From an uncultured Burkholderiales bacterium (GTDB lineage: Bacteria; Pseudomonadota; Gammaproteobacteria; Burkholderiales; Burkholderiaceae_C): a stretch of DNA of 53,149 nucleotides. The notes under the pieces are model-generated. The model saw only the letters and a program-made list of their open reading frames with translations, was not told where the DNA came from and did not search any database. The stretch is taken from the NCBI GenBank assembly GCA_903822825.1, contig CAIJQQ010000063.1, forward strand, positions 1 to 53,149. The letters are read 5' to 3'. The translations under genes and the position numbers were made by a program. This document shows, one piece after another, positions 36,711 through 45,417 of the stretch; position 1 is the stretch's first letter; each line of letters starts with the position of its first letter.

Positions 36711-36858
36711 GGCCGAACTACTCGCTCAAGCTGAGTGCCAATGGCATGCTCTATCGCGTGGAGGGCGATCAGCGCAAATGGCGCAATGGAGGCTGCATGA
36801 CCGAGTTTCTGTGGCTTTCTGAGGGAAGGTCACGCGCACGCATTAAGATCACTCCCCT

Positions 36859-37248
36859 ATGAACTGGCTCGACAAAATCAAATGGGACGACAAAGGCCTG
36901 GTGCCGGTCATTGCCCAAGAAAAAGACACTGGCGACGTGCTGATGTTCGCGTGGATGAACCGCGAGGCCTTGCAAAAGACCGCCGAACTCAAGCGGGCGG
37001 TGTATTTCAGCCGCTCGCGCAACAAGCTGTGGTTCAAGGGCGAGGAGTCGGGCCATGTGCAGACGGTGCACGACATCTGCATCGATTGCGACAACGATGT
37101 GGTGTTGCTCAAAATCACCCAGCTGGGGCACGAGCCGGGCATTGCCTGCCACACGGGCCGCCACAGCTGCTTTTTCCAGAGCCTGCAAGGCGATGAGTGG
37201 CAGGCGACCGATCCGGTCCTGAAGGACCCTGAAACCATTTACAAGTGA
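36859..37248 (+). CDS. hisI: Phosphoribosyl-AMP cyclohydrolase HisI
   Basis: A 129-residue monofunctional cyclohydrolase. Metal-binding motifs are intact: [12 protein letters not shown] (Asp/Cys), [11 protein letters not shown] (Cys/His) and [10 protein letters not shown] at the start. It opens the 3' part of the interrupted histidine operon, so its transcription must come either from promoters in the inserted island or from a local one that I cannot identify. The stop overlaps the hisE GTG. Confidence 0.95.
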   Translation: MNWLDKIKWDDKGLVPVIAQEKDTGDVLMFAWMNREALQKTAELKRAVYFSRSRNKLWFKGEESGHVQTVHDICIDCDNDVVLLKITQLGHEPGIACHTGRHSCFFQSLQGDEWQATDPVLKDPETIYK

Positions 37249-37631
37249 GCGCCCCAAAGCCTATGACCAACCAGGACATCCTTGACCGCCTTGCGGCCGT
37301 GGTCGAAAGCCGCAAACCCGCCAACGGCGGTGACCCCGAAAAAAGCTATGTGGCCCGCCTGCTGCACAAAGGACCCGACGCCTTTTTGAAGAAGATCGGT
37401 GAAGAAGCCACTGAGACCGTGATGGCCGCCAAAGACGTGGACCATGGCGGGGACAAAACCAAGCTGGTGGGTGAGGTGGCCGATCTGTGGTTCCACAGCA
37501 TGATCGCGCTGGCGCACTATGGCTTGACGCCTGCAGACGTTGTCAACGAGCTGGCCCGCCGCGAAGGCCTGAGCGGCCTCGAAGAAAAAGCCCTGCGCAA
37601 AGTGCAAGAGCGCGAGCGCCTGGGCGAGTAA
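37245..37631 (+). CDS. hisE: Phosphoribosyl-ATP diphosphatase HisE
   Basis: A 128-residue all-alpha MazG-like pyrophosphohydrolase with the [11 protein letters not shown] and [14 protein letters not shown] motifs, whose acidic residues bind magnesium. GTG 37245 overlaps the hisI stop (GTGA). ATG 37263 is the alternative. It completes the his set in the window: G, D, C, B, H, A, F, I, E. Confidence 0.95.
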   Translation: MSAPKPMTNQDILDRLAAVVESRKPANGGDPEKSYVARLLHKGPDAFLKKIGEEATETVMAAKDVDHGGDKTKLVGEVADLWFHSMIALAHYGLTPADVVNELARREGLSGLEEKALRKVQERERLGE

Positions 37632-37650
37632 TTTTGAAAGCGTGTATCCG

Positions 37651-38007
37651 ATGACCGATCCAAACTGCATTTTTTGCAAAATCACCGCGGGCCAGATCCC
37701 TTCCCGCAAAGTGCATGAAGACGAGCATGTGTTCGCCTTTCACGACATTGCGCCCTGGGCGCCGATTCACTTTTTGATCATCCCCAAGCTGCACATCCCG
37801 TCGATGGCGCACTTGGCCCCCGAGCATGCGGGTTTGATGGGGCACATGATGACCTTGGCCCCCAAGCTGGCCTTGCAAGAAGGCTGCAACCCTTACCCGG
37901 ATGGCGGTTTCCGCATTGTGGTCAACAGCGGGGCAGAGGGCGGCCAGGAGGTGCACCACCTGCACATGCATGTCATGGGTGGCCCGCGCCCTTGGCTCAA
38001 GGGTTGA
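37651..38007 (+). CDS. HIT family protein (HinT-like)
   Basis: A 118-residue histidine-triad purine nucleoside phosphoramidase type. The triad reads HHLHMHVMGG near the C-terminus, with CIFCKITAGQIPS at the N-terminus. GTG 37642 is an alternative start, three codons upstream. Its position between hisE and tatA is usual in betaproteobacteria. Confidence 0.92.
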   Translation: MTDPNCIFCKITAGQIPSRKVHEDEHVFAFHDIAPWAPIHFLIIPKLHIPSMAHLAPEHAGLMGHMMTLAPKLALQEGCNPYPDGGFRIVVNSGAEGGQEVHHLHMHVMGGPRPWLKG

Positions 38008-38099
38008 AATACATTTCATGGATGTCCTTAGGCTTGCAGGCGTTTGCAGTCCGGGTGGCCATCCCCTTTAGAATCCACAACCAACGTTAGGAGAATTTC

Positions 38100-38333
38100 A
38101 TGGGTTCCTTTTCCATTTGGCACTGGCTGATCGTTTTGCTGATCGTCGTTATGGTGTTTGGCACCAAAAAACTCAAGAACATGGGTTCTGACCTGGGGGG
38201 CGCCGTCAAGGGCTTCAAAGACGGTATGAAAGATGGCGGCAATGCAGAAGAAAAACCGGCGACCGCTGTGGCAGCGCAGCAGGTGCAGGCCGACAAAACC
38301 ACGATCGACGTGGAAGCCAAGACCAAGTCCTGA
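38100..38333 (+). CDS. tatA: Twin-arginine translocase subunit TatA
   Basis: 77 residues: a short periplasmic start, one transmembrane helix ([17 protein letters not shown]), an amphipathic helix ([15 protein letters not shown]) and a charged tail. TatA oligomers form the passage for folded proteins. Ribosome site TTAGGAG precedes ATG 38100. A TAGAAT at 38069 with TTGCAG 19 bases upstream is a weak promoter candidate. Confidence 0.95.
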   Translation: MGSFSIWHWLIVLLIVVMVFGTKKLKNMGSDLGGAVKGFKDGMKDGGNAEEKPATAVAAQQVQADKTTIDVEAKTKS

Positions 38334-38353
38334 ACTGAACTGCCAGGTCCACT

Positions 38354-38815
38354 TTGCTTGATTTAGGTTTTTCAAAAATAGCGCTGATTGGCGTTGTGGC
38401 GCTGATCGTGATTGGCCCCGAGAAACTGCCTCGCGTGGCGCGGACCCTGGGCAACTTGCTCGGCAAAGCCCAGCGTTACGTAGCCGACGTCAAGGCCGAG
38501 GTCAACCGGTCCATGGACTTGGAGGAGCTCAAAAAGATGAAGGACACGGTCGAGTCTGCTGCACGCGATGTGGAGCAGTCGGTCCAGACAACGGCTTCGG
38601 ATTTTGAGAAAGACTGGGCCGAAGTCACGTCCAGCGTTTCTGCCGAATCCTCAACTTGGACGCCGCCTTCGCCCGAATACAAGCACCCAGGCAAGAACTG
38701 GCGCCTCAAGCGTGGCTCTGTGCCGCAGTGGTACAAATCCCGCTCTGGGGTTCGGACCAAAGCCTTGTCCGGCGCAGCCCGTGTGGCCCGCTACCGGCCC
38801 AAGCCACTCAACTGA
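38354..38815 (+). CDS. tatB: Twin-arginine translocase subunit TatB
   Basis: 153 residues from TTG 38354: [26 protein letters not shown] is the membrane helix and GPEKLP hinge (quoted in part), followed by an amphipathic helix and a long charged C-terminal domain. TatB with TatC forms the receptor for twin-arginine signal peptides. There is no ATG near the N-terminus, so TTG is the only sensible start. Confidence 0.92.
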   Translation: MLDLGFSKIALIGVVALIVIGPEKLPRVARTLGNLLGKAQRYVADVKAEVNRSMDLEELKKMKDTVESAARDVEQSVQTTASDFEKDWAEVTSSVSAESSTWTPPSPEYKHPGKNWRLKRGSVPQWYKSRSGVRTKALSGAARVARYRPKPLN

Positions 38816-38864
38816 TTGCTCTGGCCAAGTTGCTAGCTGCAGCCCAGGCCCATGGATTCCCCTC

Positions 38865-39650
38865 ATGTCCGACACCCCTCCCAAAACCGAAGACGAATTG
38901 GCTGGCACCGAGCAACCCTTTGTGTCGCATTTGATCGAGTTGCGTGACCGCTTGGTGCGCGCCATGCTGGCCATTGGGGTGGCGGCGATTGCCTTGTCGA
39001 TTTACCCCGGTCCGGGCGAGTTGTACGACTTGCTGGCTGCCCCTTTGGTGGTGCATTTGCCCAAAGGGGCCACCCTGATCGCCACTTCCGTGATCTCGCC
39101 ATTCATGGTGCCGCTCAAGATCATGCTGATGGCGGCGTTTTTGATCGCCTTGCCTGTGGTGCTTTATCAGCTGTGGGCTTTTGTGGCCCCCGGTCTATAC
39201 GCGCACGAGAAAAAGCTGGTCTTGCCCTTGGTGGTGTCCAGCACCTTGCTTTTTTTCATCGGGGTGGCGTTTTGCTACTTCTTTGTGTTTGGTCAGGTGT
39301 TCAAATTCATTCAAGGGTTTGCGCCCAAGAGCATCACGGCTGCGCCTGACATCGAGGCCTATCTGAGCTTTGTGCTGACCATGTTTCTGGCCTTTGGCTT
39401 GGCCTTTGAGGTGCCCGTGGTGGTGGTGGTGCTGGCCCGCATGGGCATGGTGAGCGTGCAAAAGCTCAAGGACTTTCGAGGCTATTTTGTGGTGCTGGCC
39501 TTTGTCATCGCGGCGGTGGTGACCCCCCCTGATGTGGTGTCTCAGTTGGCGTTGGCCATTCCAATGTGTCTGCTTTACGAAATTGGCATTTGGGCGGCGC
39601 AGATCTTCATCAAGCACACGCAGGCACCCGCTGAAGACGCTTCGCTTTGA
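38865..39650 (+). CDS. tatC: Twin-arginine translocase subunit TatC
   Basis: A 261-residue six-helix membrane protein. FVSHLIELRDRLVRA supplies the conserved Glu and Arg of the signal-binding pocket; SPFMVPLKIMLM, YQLWAFVAPGLY and FEVPVVVVVLARMGM are family segments. ATG 38865 begins the homologous part; the longer frame runs back through tatB in another reading. Likely Tat substrates include the Rieske protein encoded at 43377. Confidence 0.95.
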   Translation: MSDTPPKTEDELAGTEQPFVSHLIELRDRLVRAMLAIGVAAIALSIYPGPGELYDLLAAPLVVHLPKGATLIATSVISPFMVPLKIMLMAAFLIALPVVLYQLWAFVAPGLYAHEKKLVLPLVVSSTLLFFIGVAFCYFFVFGQVFKFIQGFAPKSITAAPDIEAYLSFVLTMFLAFGLAFEVPVVVVVLARMGMVSVQKLKDFRGYFVVLAFVIAAVVTPPDVVSQLALAIPMCLLYEIGIWAAQIFIKHTQAPAEDASL

Positions 39651-39661
39651 GCTGAAGTCTG

Positions 39662-39688
39662 AACGCCCCAGGGCGGCTGCGTTTTTTT
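39662..39688 (+). terminator. Possible terminator between tatC and the DegS-like gene
   Basis: AACGC (39662-39666) and GCGTT (39679-39683) enclose an inner GCCC/GGGC pairing and are followed by a run of seven T (39682-39688). The stem is interrupted, so strength is uncertain. It lies between convergent genes. Confidence 0.4.
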
Positions 39689-39705
39689 GCGGCTAATGCC
39701 GTGGT

Positions 39706-40860
39706 TCACCGCGGCCGGGGGGAGGGCCGTTGGCTTGGGGTCACGCTGAGTTCGGTCAGTCCTTGCCTGCGCCAGACTTTCAGCTTGGCTTGGGTGCCGG
39801 GCTGCAAATTGGCCACATTGGCCAGCAATTCAGAAACGTTGGCAATGGCTTGGTTGTTGACTTGAACGATCACATCGCCCGGACGGATGCCTGCTTTGGC
39901 CGCCGGACCGTTTTGCAGCACCCCAGTGATGACCACGCCCTGCAAAGCTTCCTTGCCTGTGCTGGACGGCAGGTTGAATGTTTCGGCCAATTCAGGGCTC
40001 AATTCCTGCGGTTCCACGCCCAGCCAGCCTCGGGTGACCTTGCCGTCTTTGAGCAGGTCTTTCAGCACCGACATGGCGGTGGCCACTGGAATGGCGAAGC
40101 CTATGCCCATGTTGCCTCCCGAGCGGGAATAGATGGCGGTGTTGATGCCGATCAAGTGGCCGTTCACATCCACCAGCGCGCCACCCGAGTTGCCTGGGTT
40201 GATGGCCGCATCGGTTTGGATGAAGTTTTCAAAGGTGTTGATGCCCAGTTGATTGCGGCCCAGTGCGCTGACGATGCCCGAGGTCACGGTCTGCCCCACG
40301 CCGAAGGGGTTGCCAATGGCCAATGCGACATCCCCCACCCGCAGTCCCTCTGACTGCCCGAGCACGATCACGGGCAGTTTGTCCAGGTTGATTTTGAGCA
40401 AGGCCAAGTCGCTGTCCGGGTCTGTGCCAATGACTTTGGCCAAAGCACGGCGGCCATCGGTCAGCACGACTTCGATGTCATCGGCCTCTTCAACCACGTG
40501 GTTGTTGGTGAGGATATGTCCTTCGGGGCTGACGATCACCCCACTGCCCAAACCCGTTGAGTTGTCTTCTTCCGGGTCACCATGAAAGTAGCGGGACCAG
40601 GGGTTTTGTGTCTCTGATTTTTTCTGGCGGTTTTTGCTGGTGTTGATGCTGACCACCGCCGGCGAAGCTTTTTGTGCCGCACCGCTCAGGCTGCTTGCCG
40701 AACGGGTGCCTGCGTCATGGGTCGAAGCTTGGAGCAGCGTGATGCCATTGGCCGAGCGTTGCACGCCTTGCACCCATTCGGGCTTGAGGGTGAGCACCAC
40801 AAACCAAACGGCCAGCAGCACTGTCACCGTTTGAGAGAAAAGAAGCCAAGAGCGTTTCAT
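39706..40860 (-). CDS. DegS/DegQ-like serine protease, one PDZ domain, membrane anchored
   Basis: A 384-residue trypsin-like HtrA protease. An N-terminal helix (about residues 6-25) has no clear cleavage site, so the protein is probably tethered to the inner membrane and faces the periplasm. Catalytic triad: His121 (TNNHVVE), Asp151 (DPDSDLALLK) and Ser225 (NPGNSGGAL). A single PDZ domain (about 285-375) follows, the DegS layout. ATG 40860 is chosen over upstream starts, which add unrelated residues. Convergent with tatC. Confidence 0.9.
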   Translation of the reverse strand: MKRSWLLFSQTVTVLLAVWFVVLTLKPEWVQGVQRSANGITLLQASTHDAGTRSASSLSGAAQKASPAVVSINTSKNRQKKSETQNPWSRYFHGDPEEDNSTGLGSGVIVSPEGHILTNNHVVEEADDIEVVLTDGRRALAKVIGTDPDSDLALLKINLDKLPVIVLGQSEGLRVGDVALAIGNPFGVGQTVTSGIVSALGRNQLGINTFENFIQTDAAINPGNSGGALVDVNGHLIGINTAIYSRSGGNMGIGFAIPVATAMSVLKDLLKDGKVTRGWLGVEPQELSPELAETFNLPSSTGKEALQGVVITGVLQNGPAAKAGIRPGDVIVQVNNQAIANVSELLANVANLQPGTQAKLKVWRRQGLTELSVTPSQRPSPRPR

Positions 40861-40989
40861 GCCAGAGATTGTCCCTTGTTTCGAGTGCATTGACATTTTC
40901 ATGAAGTGGTTCGGGGGGGCTTGCCAGGTGGTTGATTGCCATGCAAAGGCTTGCGCCACAATAGCGGATCACCTACACGCCACAAACCC

Positions 40990-41736
40990 ATGACCGATGT
41001 CAAAACCCTGGGCCAGACGCTGGACGCGCTGCTGCAGCCTGAAAAATTCCGCGACTACGGACCCAACGGTCTGCAGGTCGAGGGCGAGCGGGCGATCCAT
41101 AAGCTGGTCAGCGGCGTCACGGCCAGCCGGGCCTTGATTGAGGCGGCCATTGCCGCTGATGCCGATGCCATTTTGGTTCACCATGGTTTGTTCTGGCGCG
41201 GTCAGGATGGACGCATCACCGGCTGGATGCGTGAGCGTTTGCGTTTGTTGCTGGCGCATGGTGTTCACCTGTTTGCCTACCATTTGCCGCTTGACGCCCA
41301 CTCTGAATTGGGCAACAACGCGCAGTTGGGGCGGGTGCTGGGCTGGCGGGCGGATGCCCGATTTGGCGAGCAGGACCTCGGTTTTGCCGGTCCCTGTGAT
41401 TTTGCAAATCCCGCTGCCTTGTCGGCACAGGTGCAGTCGGTGTTGGGGCGATCGGTGACCTGCTGCGCAGGCGATGGGCGCGGCATTCGCCGGGTGGCTT
41501 GGTGCACAGGTGGCGCTCAGGGCTATTTCGAGGCTGCTATCGCGGCAGGGGCAGACGCGTTCATCACGGGGGAAATTTCCGAGCCGCAGGCACACTTGGC
41601 CAAGGAAACGGGCGTGGCCTTTTTGGCTTGCGGGCACCACGCCACCGAGCGCTATGGCGCACCCGCTGTGGCCACGCATGTGGCGGCGCAGCTCGGGCTG
41701 TCGCATGAGTTCATCGACATCGACAACCCGGCTTGA
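40990..41736 (+). CDS. NIF3-like dinuclear metal-centre protein
   Basis: A 248-residue NIF3/YbgI family protein. Metal ligands are visible in ILVHHGLFWRG, AYHLPLDAHSELGNN and the C-terminal CGHHATERYG. It is a hexameric, metal-binding protein annotated as GTP cyclohydrolase I type 2, though the physiological reaction is unsettled. Divergent from the DegS-like gene across 129 bases. pdxA starts 4 bases after its stop. Confidence 0.9.
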   Translation: MTDVKTLGQTLDALLQPEKFRDYGPNGLQVEGERAIHKLVSGVTASRALIEAAIAADADAILVHHGLFWRGQDGRITGWMRERLRLLLAHGVHLFAYHLPLDAHSELGNNAQLGRVLGWRADARFGEQDLGFAGPCDFANPAALSAQVQSVLGRSVTCCAGDGRGIRRVAWCTGGAQGYFEAAIAAGADAFITGEISEPQAHLAKETGVAFLACGHHATERYGAPAVATHVAAQLGLSHEFIDIDNPA

Positions 41737-41740
41737 ATCC

Positions 41741-42796
41741 ATGAGCGAGCTTCATCCATTGCCCTTGGCCTTCACGCCCGGTGACCCCTGCGGCATTGGC
41801 CCTGAGACCATTGCCAAGACCTGGCTGCAGGAGCCTGAACTGACGCGTGGTTGTTTTGTCGCGGGCGATGTCGGCGTCATGCGCCGCGCCGCTGCTTTGG
41901 TGGCTTCACCTGTGAGCTTGCCGGTTTGCGAGATCGCCACCGCTGCTCAAGCCTGGCAAGTGCCGCCCCGTTGCCTGCCTGTGCTGCAGGTGGTGGGTTG
42001 GGCACCCGAGCTGCCTTGGGGTCAGGTCGATGCACGAGCAGGTCAGATGGCAGGTGAATGTGTTTTATGGGCCACTCAAGCGGCTTTGCGCGCAGAGGTG
42101 GCCGCCTTGGTCACAGCGCCGCTGCACAAAGAGGCTTTGCATGCAGCCGGGGCGCCATGGGACTCGTATGCTGGCCACACCGAGTTGCTGCAAGCGGAGG
42201 CTGCACGGCACTTGGGGGTGCCTTTGGAGGCCATGCCCGTGCGCATGATGTTGGCCAACGACGAGTTGCGCACGGTGTTGGTGAGCATCCATGTGTCGCT
42301 GCGCGATGCGCTCAATGCCATCACGCATGAACAGGTGTTGCAGACGCTGCGCATCACCCATGCCTCACTGAGCCGTTTGCTGGGGCGCGTCCCGGTCATC
42401 GGGGTGGCGGGTGTCAACCCACACGCCGGTGAAGGGGGCTTGTTTGGCCGCGAAGAAATCGAGGTGTTGGAACCGGCGATGGCCCAGGCGCGCAATGAAG
42501 GCATGGATGTGCATGGACCTTTTGCCCCGGACACGGTGTTCATGCGGGCGAGAAAAAAGGGCCAAATGCCAGGCGAGTTTGACGTGGTGATCGCGATGTA
42601 CCACGATCAGGGATTGATCCCGGTCAAATACTTGGGGGTTGAGCAGGGCGTGAACGTCACGCTGGGGCTGCCCTTGGTCCGCACCAGCCCGGACCACGGC
42701 ACAGCCATGGATCTGGCGGGGCAAGGCAGGGCGGACGCCAGCAGTCTGATCCAGGCCTTGCGCATGGCACGGCACCTGGCGGGTCTGCCGTTCTGA
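41741..42796 (+). CDS. pdxA: 4-hydroxythreonine-4-phosphate dehydrogenase PdxA
   Basis: A 351-residue enzyme of pyridoxal phosphate synthesis. FTPGDPCGIGPE at the start, the substrate/metal segment SYAGHTELLQ, NPHAGEGGLFG and the second metal-binding motif AMYHDQGLIPVKYLG are present. ATG 41741 begins the homologous sequence. It is probably cotranscribed with the NIF3-like gene and is convergent with mscL. Confidence 0.95.
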   Translation: MSELHPLPLAFTPGDPCGIGPETIAKTWLQEPELTRGCFVAGDVGVMRRAAALVASPVSLPVCEIATAAQAWQVPPRCLPVLQVVGWAPELPWGQVDARAGQMAGECVLWATQAALRAEVAALVTAPLHKEALHAAGAPWDSYAGHTELLQAEAARHLGVPLEAMPVRMMLANDELRTVLVSIHVSLRDALNAITHEQVLQTLRITHASLSRLLGRVPVIGVAGVNPHAGEGGLFGREEIEVLEPAMAQARNEGMDVHGPFAPDTVFMRARKKGQMPGEFDVVIAMYHDQGLIPVKYLGVEQGVNVTLGLPLVRTSPDHGTAMDLAGQGRADASSLIQALRMARHLAGLPF

Positions 42797-42803
42797 GGCG
42801 TCC

Positions 42804-43238
42804 TCAGTTTTTGTTTCGCAGGCTGTCGCGGATATCGCGCAACAGCAACACATCTTCGCTCGGAGGTGTTGGCTCGGACAAGGCGGCGGGCTCCGCATCG
42901 TGGCTGGCGGTCAGGCGGTTCATTTGGCGGATGATCACGAAAATGATGAACGCCAAAATGGCAAAGTTCAGTGCCACCGTGATGAAGTTGCCGTAGGCAA
43001 ACACCGCCCCCAGCTTTTTCGCTTCGATCAGTGACAGGCCTGCGGCTTGTCCTGCCAAGGCGACGTAGTAGCCTGAGAAATCGAGCCCCCCGAAGGCTTT
43101 GCTGACAAGCGGCATGACCAAGTCGCTTACAACAGAGTCCACAATTTTGCCAAAGGCCCCACCAATGATCACGCCGACCGCGAGGTCCATGACATTGCCT
43201 TTGAGTGCAAAAGATTTGAATTCTTGAGAAAAAGACAT
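42804..43238 (-). CDS. mscL: Large-conductance mechanosensitive channel MscL
   Basis: A 144-residue two-helix channel: N-terminal amphipathic [20 protein letters not shown], first helix with the [18 protein letters not shown] pore segment, second helix ([19 protein letters not shown]) and a C-terminal coiled coil ([14 protein letters not shown]). It releases solutes under hypo-osmotic shock. ATG 43238 is chosen over the frame start 9 codons upstream. Confidence 0.96.
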   Translation of the reverse strand: MSFSQEFKSFALKGNVMDLAVGVIIGGAFGKIVDSVVSDLVMPLVSKAFGGLDFSGYYVALAGQAAGLSLIEAKKLGAVFAYGNFITVALNFAILAFIIFVIIRQMNRLTASHDAEPAALSEPTPPSEDVLLLRDIRDSLRNKN

Positions 43239-43376
43239 CACAAACTCCGATTGTTGAATCGTCAATTATCCTTTCAAATGCGTGAGTTAGGGTGATGTGG
43301 GGCTTGGAACAAGTTTGCCTGTTTGACTCCGCTACAATCTCGGGTTGACCCTGATTCAGACTCGCAGAGGATTTCC

Positions 43377-43973
43377 ATGAGTGATACCCCAGTCGACAGC
43401 AGCAAGCGGACATGGCTCGTCGCCACCGGCGCTGCAGGTGCCGTTGGCGCCGGCTTTGTCGCCGTCCCATTTGTCAGTACTTTCCAGCCATCCGAGAGGG
43501 CAAAAGCTGCCGGTGCCGCTGTGGAAGTGGACATTTCCGATCTCAAACCCGGTGAGAAAAAGACCGTCGAATGGCGCGGCAAACCCGTTTGGATCATGAA
43601 GCGCACCCCCGAACAACTCGAAGCGCTCAAGAAAAATGATCCTTTGTTGGCCGACCCTAATTCGGAACGCAAGGCTTATCCCATCCCTGAATACGCCAAG
43701 AACGGTCACCGTTCGATCAAGCCTGAAATCATGGTGGCTGTGGGCATTTGCACCCATTTGGGCTGCTCGCCTGGCGACAAATTTGCATCAGGTCCTCAGC
43801 CATCGCTTCCTGACGATTGGCAAGGTGGTTTCTTGTGCGCTTGCCACGGATCGACCTTTGACCTGGCTGGCCGCGTGTTCAAGAACAAACCCGCACCAGA
43901 CAACCTCGAAGTGCCCCCGCACATGTACTTGTCAGACACCAAGCTCTTGGTGGGTGAAGACAAAAAGGCCTGA
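43377..43973 (+). CDS. petA: Ubiquinol-cytochrome c reductase Rieske iron-sulfur subunit
   Basis: A 198-residue Rieske protein of complex III. Cluster ligands: Cys125/His127 (CTHLGC) and Cys154/His157 (CACHGS), with Cys130 and Cys156 for the disulfide. The N-terminal anchor follows SSKRTWLVATG, a twin-arginine type signal whose first Arg is Lys. AGAGG ribosome site precedes ATG 43377. A TACAAT at 43333 may be a -10 box, but no good -35 is at the right distance. Confidence 0.95.
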   Translation: MSDTPVDSSKRTWLVATGAAGAVGAGFVAVPFVSTFQPSERAKAAGAAVEVDISDLKPGEKKTVEWRGKPVWIMKRTPEQLEALKKNDPLLADPNSERKAYPIPEYAKNGHRSIKPEIMVAVGICTHLGCSPGDKFASGPQPSLPDDWQGGFLCACHGSTFDLAGRVFKNKPAPDNLEVPPHMYLSDTKLLVGEDKKA

Positions 43974-43984
43974 TGGAGAACAAC

Positions 43985-45397
43985 ATGGCTGTATTCAAGG
44001 ACATTTCCCCCAACGCCCCAGCGGGTGCCAAGCTGACCAATTGGTTTGAAAACCGCTTTCCGACGGCCTTTGACGCCTACCGCGTGCACATGGCCGAGTA
44101 CTACGCACCCAAGAACTTCAACATCTGGTACATGTTTGGTTCCCTGGCCTTGTTTGTTCTGGTGATCCAGATCGTGACGGGTATTTTCCTGGTCATGCAT
44201 TACAAGCCAGACGCGGCATTGGCGTTTGCATCGGTCGAGTACATCATGCGCGATGTGCCCTGGGGCTGGTTGATCCGTTACATGCACTCCACAGGCGCTT
44301 CTGCGTTCTTTGTGGTGGTTTATCTGCACATGTTCCGTGGCCTGATGTACGGCAGTTACCGCAAGCCGCGCGAGCTGGTTTGGATTTTTGGTTGCGCCAT
44401 TTTCCTGTGCCTGATGGCCGAAGCCTTCATGGGCTACCTGCTGCCTTGGGGCCAGATGTCTTACTGGGGCGCCCAGGTGATCGTGAACCTGTTCTCGGCC
44501 ATCCCTTTCATCGGCCCTGACCTGGCTTTGCTGATCCGTGGTGACTTCGTGGTGGGTGATGCCACACTGAACCGCTTCTTCAGCTTCCACGTGATCGCTG
44601 TGCCGCTGGTCCTGTTGGGCTTGGTGGTGGCGCACTTGCTGGCGCTGCACGATGTTGGCTCCAACAACCCCGATGGTGTGGAAATCAAAGGCCCGAATGC
44701 ACCCAAGGATGCCCAAGGTCATCCCCTTGACGGCATTCCTTTCCACCCTTACTACACCGTGCACGACATTTTTGGCGTGGGTGTGTTCCTGATGGTCTTC
44801 ACCGCCATCGTGTTCTTTGCGCCAGAGCTCGGCGGCTACTTTCTGGAGTACAACAACTTCATTCCAGCCGATCCGTTGACCACGCCATTGCACATTGCCC
44901 CAGTTTGGTATTTCACACCTTACTACTCCATGCTGCGTGCCATCACCAGCGAGATGATGTATGTGTTGATCGCCTGCGTGGTGGTCGGTGCTGTGTTGGC
45001 TGTGGCCAAAGGCAAATTGCCCACACTGCTCAAAGGTGCCGTCATTGGTGCTGCGGTGGTGATCTCTGCCCTCATGCTGGCCATTGATGCCAAGTTCTGG
45101 GGTGTGGTGGTCATGGGCGGTGCTGTGGTCATCATGTTCTTCTTGCCGTGGCTTGACAACAGCCCTGTCAAATCGATCCGTTACCGCCCTGACTGGCACA
45201 AGTACTTCTACGGCGTGTTTGTGATCAATTTCCTGGTTCTGGGTTATTTGGGCGTGCAGCCGCCATCGCCACTGGGCGAGCGCGTCTCGCAAGTGGGCAC
45301 CCTGTTCTACTTTGGCTTCTTCTTGCTGATGCCTTGGTGGAGCAAGCTGGGTACGCCCAAGGCCGTGCCTGACCGCGTGACCTTCAAGCCTCACTGA
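43985..45397 (+). CDS. petB: Cytochrome b of the bc1 complex
   Basis: A 470-residue cytochrome b with eight or nine helices. Haem-binding His pairs are in helices B and D (MHSTGASAFFVVVYLHMFRG, FFSFHVIAVPLVLLGLVVAH). The Qo-site PDWHKYFYG-type and YYSMLRAIT segments are present; the Qo PEW motif appears as the PAD-x-L region. GGAG six bases before ATG 43985 decides this start over ATG 43973, which overlaps petA. Confidence 0.95.
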   Translation: MAVFKDISPNAPAGAKLTNWFENRFPTAFDAYRVHMAEYYAPKNFNIWYMFGSLALFVLVIQIVTGIFLVMHYKPDAALAFASVEYIMRDVPWGWLIRYMHSTGASAFFVVVYLHMFRGLMYGSYRKPRELVWIFGCAIFLCLMAEAFMGYLLPWGQMSYWGAQVIVNLFSAIPFIGPDLALLIRGDFVVGDATLNRFFSFHVIAVPLVLLGLVVAHLLALHDVGSNNPDGVEIKGPNAPKDAQGHPLDGIPFHPYYTVHDIFGVGVFLMVFTAIVFFAPELGGYFLEYNNFIPADPLTTPLHIAPVWYFTPYYSMLRAITSEMMYVLIACVVVGAVLAVAKGKLPTLLKGAVIGAAVVISALMLAIDAKFWGVVVMGGAVVIMFFLPWLDNSPVKSIRYRPDWHKYFYGVFVINFLVLGYLGVQPPSPLGERVSQVGTLFYFGFFLLMPWWSKLGTPKAVPDRVTFKPH

Positions 45398-45417
45398 GAT
45401 CCCGGAGAGTGAAGAAC

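Larger units (their letters stand above)
33441..36858. mobile_element. Relic chromosomal integron and toxin-antitoxin island splitting the his operon
   Basis: This 3.4-kb insert lies between hisF and hisI. In order: a decayed intI on the minus strand, a LexA box, an attI-like junction, a small membrane-protein cassette, an attC, a TIR-protein cassette, a second attC, a minus-strand yefM-yoeB pair, a plus-strand higBA-type pair and a 148-base spacer. Protein families and base composition differ from the flanking operon (visibly lower GC). The integron part is supported to about 35439. The right boundary of the insert is not defined by any repeat I can see. Confidence 0.75.

Noticed and set aside
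43300..43340. TACAAT at 43333 as a full petA promoter
   Set aside because: The nearest -35-like hexamers give spacings of 12 or 23 bases, so I mention it only as a possible -10 box.
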